This document shows, piece by piece, positions 54,677-64,000 of a DNA stretch of 64,000 bases. Under the pieces are notes generated by a model. It was not told the DNA's origin. It was given only the letters and a program-made list of their open reading frames with translations, and searched no databases. Within the stretch, counting starts at the first letter, position 1. Each line of letters opens with the position of its first letter. Position numbers and translations under genes: made by a program. The stretch comes from Abelmoschus esculentus (lineage: Eukaryota > Streptophyta > Magnoliopsida > Malvales > Malvaceae), in assembly GCA_035048815.1 (NCBI GenBank), contig JAUCBN010000028.1, positions 7,743,001-7,807,000 on the forward strand. Direction: 5' to 3'.

Positions 54677-55518
54677 TTTTGTGTCACAATCCAAGTTTTG
54701 GGACTCGAAGTCGGGTTAACCCAAGGTTTGGGCCTCGAGGGTGCTATTGGGCTTAGTTTGGGCCTTAGGTTTGGCCTGGGGGCATGTTGGTAATTACCTT
54801 TTGGAGTGGGAAGGGGGATGGGGGAGCTAATTTTTCTACACTTGACCAAAAAATGAGATCACTTTCACCCTTTTTGTTTCATCACTCTCTCACACCATCT
54901 TCACCTAAGAGCTCCTTCATCAAAGGTTAGATCTTGAGGCTTGGGTTTGCTTATCTCGTTTCAAGGTAAGAGAAGCTTTTGTTCAGTTTCGGGAGATCTT
55001 TTCTTCAAGGTAAGTAAGGATTAAAATGGTGGAGGTAAAGTTTTTGGTGGATTTTTGAGGTAAGAACGGGAGTGAGTTTTAGGAAGGTTTTAGTGTGATT
55101 TAAGGGTAGTTTTAGCTTCCTTAAATCACATAGATAGAGTAGTAATGCTTTGGCTATCTCCCTTGTAGTTGGAGAGCAAGGAGAGCCATCAAGGTGCTTG
55201 GTCAAGGAGAAGGCTTGAGAGCTTGTTGTAGAGCTTCTTTAGTTTGTTTTGGGAGGTTGGTACACTTCCAAATCCTTTACATTTCATGTGCATCATCATT
55301 GTTAGCATGCTTGATTGATTGTGGTGATTTTAGTGTAGGATAAAGCTTTTGCATGCTTTAATGGTGACTTGAATTATAGTTGATGAAATAGAGTAAAATT
55401 GGTTAGAAACTCACTTAAACTACTTCAATAATGAGTATGAACATTTTGAGATCAATTGGTTCGTTTTTTGTTAAGGTTCTTAAACATTCTAAGTTGCAGA
55501 CTTGCATTTTCGTGTAGG

Positions 55519-55747
55519 AGTATCGATACTATAGAGAGGAAAAATAGGCTATTAAGGTAGACGTTTAGGAATGCTTAACCCGTGTATCGAAACCAATACC
55601 TCCTTTGGGATGTATCAAAATAGGGGGCCATATCAATATCCCATATAGGTGTATCGATACAGGTTGGTCTCCCTTGGTCTTAAACCATCACTATAGCGTA
55701 TCGAAACGCAAGGGAAACGTTTCGATACTTAGGATATTTCGATACCC
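55519..55747. repeat. Cluster of GTATCGATAC-like palindromes in the solo LTR
   Basis: AGTATCGATACT (55519-55530, perfect 12-bp palindrome), GTATCGATAC (55651-55660), variants GTATCGAAAC (about 55698) and its complement GTTTCGATAC (55719-55728), TATCAATATC (55631) and TTTCGATACC (about 55738). Confidence 0.75.
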
Positions 55748-56034
55748 TTATACAAGCATATCAATATGTTTGAACAATCTACTCAAGTTTTTAAGCATCG
55801 ATTTTGGGAGTTCTGTATTTCATGATAGAGATTCATATGGTTGTTTAAATCATAAAATGATTAGTGGAACTTAGAATTAATAATAAGGACTTTGGTATGA
55901 GTAATTATGCTCGCATGCTTGGTTTTGGCTTGGTTATGGAATTTCTTGATATGAGATTCTTGGTGGATCACTTTGTGTGGTTTGAGTTATTGTTTGGTGG
56001 GATCCGGATACCCAGTATGATAGTGTTAGAACAC

Positions 56035-56240
56035 AATTGAAGACCATCCGATGTGAGATTTCGGGTGATGTATCGAAGGCCATCCGATGTGAGATTCTAG
56101 GTGATGACTTTACTCTATGTGAGATTCAGAGTCCCACTAAATGTGAGATTCTGAGTGAAGACTCGATGCGAGATTCAGATTATACTAGCTCGATGTAAGA
56201 TTCTGAGCAGCCTGATGTAAGATTCCAGTCCGAGTGAGTT
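56035..56240 (+). repeat. Short interspersed GATGTGAGATTC repeats in the solo LTR
   Basis: At least seven copies of GATGTGAGATTC or close variants (TATGTGAGATTC, AATGTGAGATTC, GATGCGAGATTC, GATGTAAGATTC) occur at irregular 20-45 bp spacing. Confidence 0.8.
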
Positions 56241-57432
56241 CCCTAGTGTCAGGTTGGTAGTAGGATCCACTTTTGATTTGTTTACTTTACGCTTTTGTTT
56301 CATTTGATGTATCATATCATATCATCAATATCTTATCTAGCATGTGTATAGTTATGATTCACTTGAAAGCACAGCCGATAGGTTGTGTACCCACTGAGCT
56401 TTAGTAGCTCAGCGTTTTAGAATTTATTTCTATGAGTAGGTAAGTAGACAATGATTATGAGGATGCAACGGAGCACCATCATTATAGGACATCAGCATTA
56501 ACCGATTGGTAGAGTATAGTTGCTAGATTATTGGCTATGTATTCGTAGGACTATTGTTGTAATTGTAACTCTATTTTAGTTTAAATCGTTAAGGTCAAAT
56601 GTTTTATTAAACTTGTATTTTTGAGCTCCATTGATATTTTGGATTTGTCAAGCTTCTTTTAATATTTAATGCCGTTTTAAATTCTTGTTGTATTTCATGG
56701 TAGTTTTGGATTTATTTGGAAATTTGAAAAATTTTATGGACATGGGTTGGGTTTGAGCCCAAATGTGGCACCTGGGTTCGGGGTGTTATATTTTGTCACT
56801 TTGACTAATGTATGTTCTCTTTCAGTGCTATAAATAAACGATTTTTGTTTGTGTTTTATTATATACCATATATTACTTTTTGTTGAAATTTGAGAACTGA
56901 GATTTTATATTGTTGTGTGTATGAGTTGGGTTTGTACGGTCGAAGATTATGGTTTTGACCACTTACAGATTGGTAAAGATAGTGAAGAGTTATGGGGGAA
57001 CTTTCCTCTTAAAGACTGATGTGCTATATTTGGGTGTATTGCATTGTTTTTATAAAATTAAATCGTTTGTGTTGTGAATCATACTTTGTTTTGAACTTAA
57101 AGATTTTATAGAAAATTATTGTGTTTGTCATTGTGATTTTTCTTGCACATTAGAGGAACACTAAACTCTTTAGCTTACCCCCTCAATTTTCTCTTACAGA
57201 TAAATTTGGACTTCAGGCGATGCGGTACTTTGAATATCTTTAATTTTATTTAGTTATTTTATTGAACAATCTAAAATTATTTTTAGATATTTAGGTTATT
57301 ATTTATTATTTTAGAAACTTTAATGTATCTAAGATATTTATGTTTTTTGAATTCTTTTAATATAATTTTATTTAAGAGATTTTTATAAAAATATTTGAAA
57401 ATTTTATTATAATATTTAAGTATTTTATTTAT

Positions 57433-58898
57433 TGATAAGTGCTCAAAAGACTATCACTTTTTACACCTTTTATGGACAATAAATACTTAATCTACACCTA
57501 CTTGGGCTAATGCATGAGCTTAATGTGTGATATTTGGATGTCTTGCCTTTATGACATATAATAATGAGATTTATAGAAGAGTTACACTTTAATGTATCTT
57601 TGTGAATTTTGCAGGCAACTTTGGGCCGAGGCATTAACCAAACCCTAGGGTCGAGGCAGTGTGTTAAAGAAGCTTGGAAAGCAGCAACAAACAAGGAGTG
57701 AAAAGGGCAATGAAGCAAACTCTGATCGAACCAGCCACAGACAGAAGCTTCTACTAATGGAAACTGAGCAGTCAGAAGATGCTATTTGTCGAGGTGGGGA
57801 ATCCCATAAATGCCAAAAGTCAAAGTGGTGGTCGATTTGAAAAACATAAAAGCTGGATTTTTCTAGACACTTTGCATGGCAATTGGAGTTCGAGAAGATG
57901 GTGTAAAGATGAAAAGAACCAAATTAAAGAGATACACCTTTTTAAGGAAGAAAACTTCCAAAACAACTTGACTTCCTCTCCAAGGCTGATGTTGCCCTAA
58001 TTTTAGCCAATACAAAGGAGGTGTCGCCTAAGGACAAAAGACACGACGGAAGCGAGAAAGGAGAATTCACCATATACTTTAGAGTTTTCTTTGTTTTCCA
58101 TTATGTTCTAAATTATCTAGGGCTTAGGTGAAAGTTGTTGAGTATTTGTGAGAGGAGATTGTACTTTGTTTTCTTGTTTCATGCAATAAAATATCGAAGT
58201 TTGCTTATTCTTTGCCATTCATTGTTCTTGCATTTAAGCTCAGGAGAGAAGTTTGTGAGAGATTTATTTATCTTATATCGGAAGAGTTAGATTCACGAAA
58301 AGAATAAGTACAGTATTTTTCTAGTCGGAAAATACTAACTCAGCCTAGGGATAGGTTAAAGTTTCAGCGGCTAAAAGAAGTGTGAGATTGGTTGGTGATT
58401 ATAGTTGATTCACACCGGGAGGTATCATCAAGGACTAGTCATCAATAGTACTTCGACTTAGGGATAAGCAGAGTCATCATAGGATACTTTACCGAACCTT
58501 GGTAAAGTCCACCCAAGAGCAAGGGATTGCCACGACGGAAGTAGCCCTTCACTGTCGAGGCTGTAAAACTATAGTACTGTCGAGGCAGTGTTGAGTAGTT
58601 GCATGCGACAGAAACAAGTCAATTGAATCTATAATACAAAAAAACTGGAACTTGGCCATTTTCTTAATCTGATTTTATTCTTATTCTCTAGTTTTCTTTA
58701 TTATTCAAGTTGTTTAGTTTAAATCGGAATACCCAAATTCATATGTGTCTTTTATTTTATTTCTTTTGCAGAGCAAGAAGAGGAAAGAAAACATATTAAG
58801 TACACCAATCTCTATGGAGACGATACTCGATATACTTATCACTTTATTACTTGCGAAGTGTACACTTGCACTAATTACAACTCTTTCTACACGCAACA
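57433..58898 (+). repeat. Element G 5' LTR (1466 bp)
   Basis: It starts TGATAAGTGCTC and ends CTACACGCAACA. The place of the TATA core reads CCAATACAAAGG (about 57998-58009), against GCCTATATAAGG in C, so the promoter core is probably damaged. It shares with B and C the block around GATTGGTTGGTGATTATA (58385). Confidence 0.88.
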
Positions 58899-58904
58899 AG
58901 TTTT

Positions 58905-58922
58905 TGACGCCGTTGCCGAGGA
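58905..58922 (+). other. Element G primer binding site (tRNA-Asp type)
   Basis: TGACGCCGTTGCCGAGGA differs at two positions from the Athila tRNA-Asp site. Confidence 0.83.
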
Positions 58923-58997
58923 TTAGAAACTAAATTTTTGTTATCTTTATTTTCTCGCTTTTAGTTATTTTTATTAAACTTCGGTTTTTATTAGTGT

Positions 58998-60585
58998 ATG
59001 ACCAGGGCAAACCCAAGCAATCTTTTGTACGAGCTAGATCTAGAAATTGAAAGCACGCGTCAAAGGTTGAGAAGACAAATCCGAGTAGTTATGGCAGATA
59101 ATCCAGTTGAACAGAACTTATCCGCTGGCAATGGAGGACTTCCGCTGCCACCACTACCACGGTAGCTTACAGTTCGGGATTTCCTAGAAGAGGATTTGAA
59201 CGGTTTAAACCCAAGAGTTGTTACACCAGAAATCGAAGCAACCCACTTTGAACTAAAACCTGTCATGTTTAATATGCTCAATACCATTAGGCAGTTTGGT
59301 GGGTTATTAACTAAAGATGCCAGGCAACATCTGAAATCATTCATGGAGATTTTTAATTCATTCAAAATTCAAGGAGTCCATGAAGATGTTTTGAGATTGA
59401 AACTGTTTCCCTATTCACTGAGGGATAGGGCAAAAACCTAGTTAAATAGCATTCCAGCAGGATCTATAGGATCTTGGAGTGAACTATATCGTGATTTCAT
59501 TACACATTTCAATCCTACTAATCTATATGATCATATATGTAATGAAATTACTTCTTTTCGGCAGGCAGATGATGAACTGATGTATGAGGCATAAGAGCGA
59601 TAGAAGGAGCTATTACACAAATGTCCTTTGCATGGATTTCCATTGTGGATGCAAGTGACTATGTTTTACAATGCAACCAATGCCCCAACAAGGATGATGC
59701 TAGACGCCTCTGTCAATGGGACACTCCTTGACAAACCACCGGAGGAAGCTATAGAAATTTTGAACAAACTTGCAAAGAATGACTTTCAATTCCCTACATC
59801 TAGACGAAGAGGGGTGAGACGCCAAGCTACAGTGAATGAGTTAGAAACATCTAATTTAGTGGCAACACAATTGGTTTCTCTTACTAAGATGGTTCACAAT
59901 ATGCAAGTGCAGAATAATACCCACGAGGTCAAGGCAATAGATTCTTTCTGTAATTTATGTGGAGGTAATCATAGCTCTTCTGAATGCATGCAGAATCAGA
60001 AATCTAGTCTTTATGTGGGAAACTACAACTGGAACAACAACATGATGTTCAATACATATAATCCAGCATGGAAAAGACATCCAAATTTCTCATGGAGTAA
60101 TCCTAACAATGCTCTAAATTCAACTAATTAACCCTCATATTTCCAGCAACCAATGCATATGCAACATCCGCCGCCGCCAGAGGTACATCAACCATGCCGC
60201 AGCAATAGATGCATCAACAGCAGCCTACAATTTCATTGGAAAATTCTCTTAAGGCATTTATAATGAAAAAGAATCATACATGGCTGAGAATAGTAAGTTT
60301 ATTAAGAGAACTGATGCCTTTATAAACAGAACTGAGATGAGGTTGCAGAACCAAGAAGCATCCATTAAAACACTGAAAACTCAAGTTGGACAGTTTGCTC
60401 AAAATCTGAATACTAGACCACAAGGAGGATTACCCAGAAATACTGAAGCTGCAAAGGGAATGGGCCATGAGCAATGTAAAACAATCACTACTAGAAGTGG
60501 CCTACAACTTAAGGAGATATTAGGTAGTTCGACAGACAAAGTCCCACTAGTGGAACAAGAAGAATCAGATAGAGAGGATTTATAG
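58998..60585 (+). pseudogene. Element G gag with zinc knuckle
   Basis: ATG at 58998 opens MTRANPSNLLYELDLEIEST. TAG at 59163-59165 (codon 56) precedes LTVRDFLEEDLNGLNPRVV. The core has FELKPVMFNMLNTI, LKLFPYSLRDRAKT and CPLHGFPLWMQVTMFYNATN. Further stops lie near 59439, 59592 and 59601. The knuckle CNLCGGNHSSSEC lies at about 59945-59990. A shift near 60190 moves to the frame holding MRLQNQEASIKTLKTQVGQF and CKTITTRSGLQLKE. Confidence 0.87.
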
Positions 60586-61500
60586 GTTGAACTAAGTAAT
60601 CATGCCACAGTAATCCCAGATAAAGGCACTGCCTCGGTAAAGAAATCGGCAATCCCACGCCAAGCGGCCGAGACAACAGGAGAACCAGTGGTACCGGGAA
60701 TTAAATTTTAGACTAATGAGACACTCGAGGAAATGTAACCCCCACCACCTTTCCCATAAAGGTTGAAAAGGCAGAAGCAGGATTATCAATTTAAAAAGTT
60801 CATAGACATCTTGAAGCAAGTCCACATTAATTTGCCATTAGTTGAGGCAATAGAACAGATGCCAAATTATGCCAAATTCTTAAAAGATATTGTGTCCAAA
60901 AGAAGAAGGCTAGGTGAGTTTGAAACTATTGCCGCAACCGAAGGATGCATGACAATGCTTCATAATTGTATGCCCCCCAACTTGAAGGATCCTGGGTGTT
61001 TTACTATACCATGTGCAATAGGAAGCTACTATGAAGGAAAGACCTTATGTGACCTTGGAGCAAGCATAACCTTGATGCTGAAATCCGTCTTTCAAAAGCT
61101 TGGAATAGGAAGGGCAAAACCTACGACTATGATGCTTCAATTGGCAAATAGATTATATGTGCAACCTGAAGTAAAGATCAAGGACATATTGGTAAGGGTG
61201 GATAAATTTATTTTTCTAGCTGACTTTGTTGTTCTTGATTGTGAAGCAGATGACAATGCACTGATCATCTTGGGGAGACCTTTTCTAGCTACTGGACGCA
61301 CTCTTATAGATGTGGAAAAAGGAGAATTGACAATGAGGGTTAACGACCAGCAAGCCAAACTCAATGTTTTCCAGATTCTGAAAAGACATGATGATCCAGA
61401 AGAATGCCAAATGATTTACACTACAGATGCAGATAGCGCAATACCCTGTCTCAGCAACCACTGCCTCGGCAGTACTCTCGACAATAAATCACAGCTCTGA
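60586..61500 (+). pseudogene. Element G aspartic protease
   Basis: After stops at about 60583, 60709, 60736 and 60760, the frame 60763-61500 is open. It reads KRQKQDYQFKKFIDILKQVH, CDLGASITLMLKSVFQKLGI, DKFIFLADFVVLDCEADDNA and ILGRPFLATGRTLIDVEKGE. The active site is DLGAS. CTGCCTCGGCAG lies in the coding sequence at 61461-61472. Confidence 0.87.
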
Positions 61501-62636
61501 CTCGATAATACAGTTGATGATTGCTACAACATAGTTTTGGACAATGTTGAAACACTAGAGATTGAGGAAGCTAACTGGACAGCACACCTTCCAGGTAAGT
61601 ACTTCGAATCCTTAGATTACCTAGGTAAGGATGAAAAATCTATAAGTAAAGAACTATTGGTTATGGAATTAAAACCCCTACCTGACAAATTAAAGTATGT
61701 TTATTTGGGGACCAACCACATAATGTACGTAATTATTTATTCTGAGTTGCAGCCAGAACAGGAACAAAGCTTGATAGAGATGTTGCGGCAGCATAAGAAG
61801 GCAATTGGATGGTCAATTGATGACTTGAAGGGAATAAGTCTAGCAGTTTTCATGCACAAAATCCTTTTAGAGGAAGATCATAAGCCCACTGTTGAAGCCC
61901 AAAGGAGACTTAACCACGCCATGAAGGAGGTAGTACGTAAGGAAATAATCAAATAACTTGATGCAAGAATTATCTACCTTATCTTTGACAGTGCATGGGT
62001 AAGCCCGGTACAATGTGTACCCAAGAAGGGTGGAATGACTGTAATAACTAATGAAAAAAATGAGTTGATCCCAACTAGGACTGTGACCGATTGGAGGGTT
62101 TGTATGGATTACTGCAAGTTAAATAAGGCAACAAAGAAGGATCATTTTCTGTTGCCCTTCATTGATGAAATGCTTGATAGACTTGCTGGTAAACCTTTTT
62201 ACTGTTTTCTTGATGGTTACTCAGGCTATAATCAGATTGCCATACACCCAAAAGATCAGGCAAAAACCACTTTCACTTGCCCGTATGGAATCTATGCATT
62301 TAGAAGAATATCGTTCGGCCTCTGCAATACTCCGACAACTTTTCAAAGATGCATGATGACAATTTTTTCTGATATGATAAAAGACTTCCTGAAAATATTC
62401 ATGGATGATTTTTTAGTCTTTGGAGACAACTTCACTCATTGCCTCGAAAATTTAGAAAAATGTTGCAAAGATGTGAGGAATCCAATTTAGTCCTTAATTG
62501 GGAAAAATGTCATTTTATGGTAAATGAAGGCATACTATTAGGCCATAAAATATCATTACAGGGAACCGAAGTTGATAAGGCCAAGATAAATGTGATAAAG
62601 AAATTGCCTCCACCAATTTCTGTGAAAAGAGTTTGA
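61501..62636 (+). pseudogene. Element G reverse transcriptase (Athila type)
   Basis: The lead-in reads EEANWTAHLPGKYFESL and MLRQHKKAIGWSIDDLKGIS. RT motifs follow: VCMDYCKLNKATKKDHFLLP, DGYSGYNQIAIHPKDQAKTT, FTCPYGIYAFRRISFGLCNT and the active site IFMDDFLVFGD (about 62397-62430). A stop lies at 61954 and a frameshift near 62465, after which NLVLNWEKCHFMVNEGILLG continues. These match Athila RT and no close relative of them exists in A, C or D. Confidence 0.9.
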
Positions 62637-63230
62637 AGCTTCTTGGGTCATGCAGTTTTTATAAGAGGTTTATTTCTAATTTTTCTAAAATTTCTAAACT
62701 TTTTTGTAACTTACTTGAACAAGACAGAAAATTTGAATTTAACAAGAAATGCACTGAAGCATTCGAAGCACTCTAAGAGAAGTTAATCACTACACTAGTT
62801 GTAGTCCCACCAGATTGTGCCATGCCCTTTGAATTAATGTGTGGTGCAAGTGATCATGCTGTCGGGGCAACACTTGGGCAGAGAAAAAATAATTTATTTC
62901 ATGTTATTTACTATGCTAATAAAACTCTCAATGATGCTCAGATTAATTATACCACCACGGAGAAGGAATTACTAGTAGTGGACTTTGCCTTTGACAAGTT
63001 CCGATCCCACCTTATCGGAACAAAAGTAACTGTCCACATTGACCATTAGACAATCAAGTACCTATTTTCAAAGAAGGATGTCAAGACTAGATTGATTAGA
63101 TGGATCCTTCTTTTGTAAGAATTTGATGTAGAAATCAAGGATAGAAGAGCTACGGAAAATCAGGTAGTCGATCATCTCTCTAGATTAGAGGCTGAAGATA
63201 ATAACAACCCACTAGAAGAAATATAAGATG
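62637..63230 (+). pseudogene. Element G RNase H
   Basis: After a further frame change near 62640 it reads MPFELMCGASDHAVGATLGQ, TEKELLVVDFAFDKFRSHLI and TVHIDH, then stop TAG (63047-63049). The connection domain continues with TIKYLFSKKDVKTR and QVVDHLSRLEAEDNNN. The first catalytic Asp is in ASDHAVG. It would degrade the RNA strand during cDNA synthesis. Confidence 0.82.
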
Positions 63231-64000
63231 CATTCCCAGATGAACATATTCTGTATATCGCGGCAATAACAGAAGATTCTACCGAGACAGAGACTGCGAT
63301 AGTATATGACTGTGCCGCCAAGGCAGTGACTAAGTATATTTCGGCAATATGGATAGAAGACCTTGCCACAGTCACAGCAAGTCCATGGTATGTTGATCTT
63401 GTTAATTATTTGGCTAGTGGTGTTCTACCTTATAACCTTAACCATAATGAAAAAAGAGGTTTCAGCACAATGCAAAGCATTATTTCTGGGACGACCCTCT
63501 TTTGTTCAAGCAATGTGAAGACCAGGTTATAAGAAAATGTGTACCAGAGGATGAGCAAAAAGAAGTGCTCCAGTACTGTCACGATTCATCTTGTGGAGGA
63601 CAATTTGGAGGAAACAAAACATCAACCAAAGTGCTTCAATCAGGCTTTATTGGCCCACACTCTTTAAAGATGTCCAACTTTATTACAAGAACTGCAACCG
63701 ATGCCAACGAACGGGCAACATCTCTAGACGTAATGAGAAGCCATTGCAACCCATATTAGAAGTAGAACCATTGATGTTTGGGGCATAGACTTCATGGGAC
63801 TATTCCCATCATCTCAATGCAATCTCTACATCCTAGTAGCGGTGGATTATATATCAAAATGGGTCGAAGCAATTGCCACACCATACAATGATTCCAAAAC
63901 TGTTCAGAAATTCCTCAAGAAAAACATCTTCAATAGATTTGGAGTCCCTAGAGCGATAATTAGTGATGAAGGGAAACACTTCGACAATAGACTTATTGTC
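63231..64000 (+). pseudogene. Element G integrase, runs off the window
   Basis: A frame at 63326-63530 leads in. Frames change near 63500, 63590 and 63770. The zinc region reads CHDSSCGGQFGGNKTSTK and YYKNCNRCQRTGN. The DDE core begins at about 63780 (DFMGLFPSSQCNLYILVAVD, YISKWVEAIAT) and reaches FGVPRAIISDEGKHF at the edge, so the second Asp is present and the Glu lies outside. Confidence 0.83.

Larger units (their letters stand above)
54682..56790 (+). repeat. Solo LTR of a gypsy-type element (2109 bp)
   Basis: It starts TGTCACAATCCAAG and ends CGGGGTGTTATA, with perfect 5-bp flanks TTTTG (54677-54681, 56791-56795). No primer site, purine tract or coding sequence lies beside it, so it is the product of LTR-LTR recombination. 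It contains repeated GTATCGATAC-like sites and a cluster of short GATGTGAGATTC repeats. Confidence 0.87.
53950..57432 (+). repeat. Old LTR-like relic (F-type), split by a solo LTR
   Basis: After the solo LTR, 57155-57240 reads GGAACACTAAACTCTTTAGC and GATGCGGTACTTTGAAT. This parallels F's LTR at about 3360-3445 (ACACACTAGGCTCCCTAGCT and ATACGGTACTTGGAGG). Together with the weak match near 53985-54170, it suggests a diverged Tekay/Del-type LTR. Element G cuts its right end. Ends are uncertain. Confidence 0.45.
57433..64000 (+). mobile_element. Element G: Athila-type LTR retrotransposon with pol, 5' part
   Basis: LTR 57433-58898, primer site 58905-58922, gag from 58998, protease, RT, RNase H and integrase to the window edge. 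RT is of Athila type. The LTR start TGATAAGTGCTC is shared with B and C, which lack pol. Stops and frameshifts make this copy inactive. Its 3' end, and whether it carries ORF2, lie outside the window. Confidence 0.9.

Overview
The window is plant nuclear DNA, most likely from a eudicot. The support is a nested mass of Ty3/gypsy and Ty1/copia LTR retrotransposons, hAT-like and Stowaway-like MITEs, and one intron-bearing host gene remnant that resembles plant ILP1 (GCFC-domain repressor). The species cannot be named from the sequence. No bacterial genes, tRNA or rRNA genes, or CRISPR arrays were seen.

Layout, 1 to 38288: one nested stack on the minus-strand chromovirus-like element E (33999-38288, 5' LTR at 37911-38288). 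Element A (minus, Athila-type, 5' LTR 32708-33998) sits inside E's integrase reading frame and runs off the left edge of the window. A is split by three later insertions: chromovirus F (plus, 1909-10772, TSD TGTTC), a 5'-truncated Athila-type element B (plus, 11851-14710), and Athila-type element C (plus, 14815-30974, TSD CTTAC). C is itself split in gag by element D (minus, 16557-24804, TSD GATGC). Pieces of A therefore lie at 1-1908, 10778-11850, 14711-14814 and 30980-33998.

A, C and D, with the remnant B, form a non-autonomous family. They have Athila-like LTRs of about 1.3 kb. A, C and D have a tRNA-Asp type primer site and a gag-protease region, then a second ORF of about 505-510 codons (ORF2) that resembles the 'putative plant transposon protein' (Transposase_32-like) family. 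ORF2 stands where RT, RNase H and integrase should be. In A, C and D, ORF2 has its own TATA-like box upstream. A hairpin with a GAGGA-type loop next to a purine-rich tract occurs twice in B and D, once after ORF2 and once before the 3' LTR; A and C show the internal copy. Element G (57433-64000, plus) has the same LTR family and does encode RT, RNase H and integrase. It is the natural candidate for the autonomous partner, but this copy is decayed.

38289 to 57432: two hAT-like MITEs (38298-38698 and 38788-39310); a decayed 3' half of an ILP1-like gene on the minus strand (40032-44507) with two single-base frameshifts and a MITE-in-MITE insertion in one intron; an hAT-like repeat of the same GC-rich-ended type (46370-51930) split by a decayed Ty1/copia element (46732-50883); AT-rich sequence; and a 2.1 kb solo LTR (54682-56790, TSD TTTTG) inside an older LTR-like relic.

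No element looks intact. Most in-frame stops in F and in C's ORF2 are TAG or TGA where Gln (CAG) or Arg (CGA) is expected, as methylcytosine deamination would produce.
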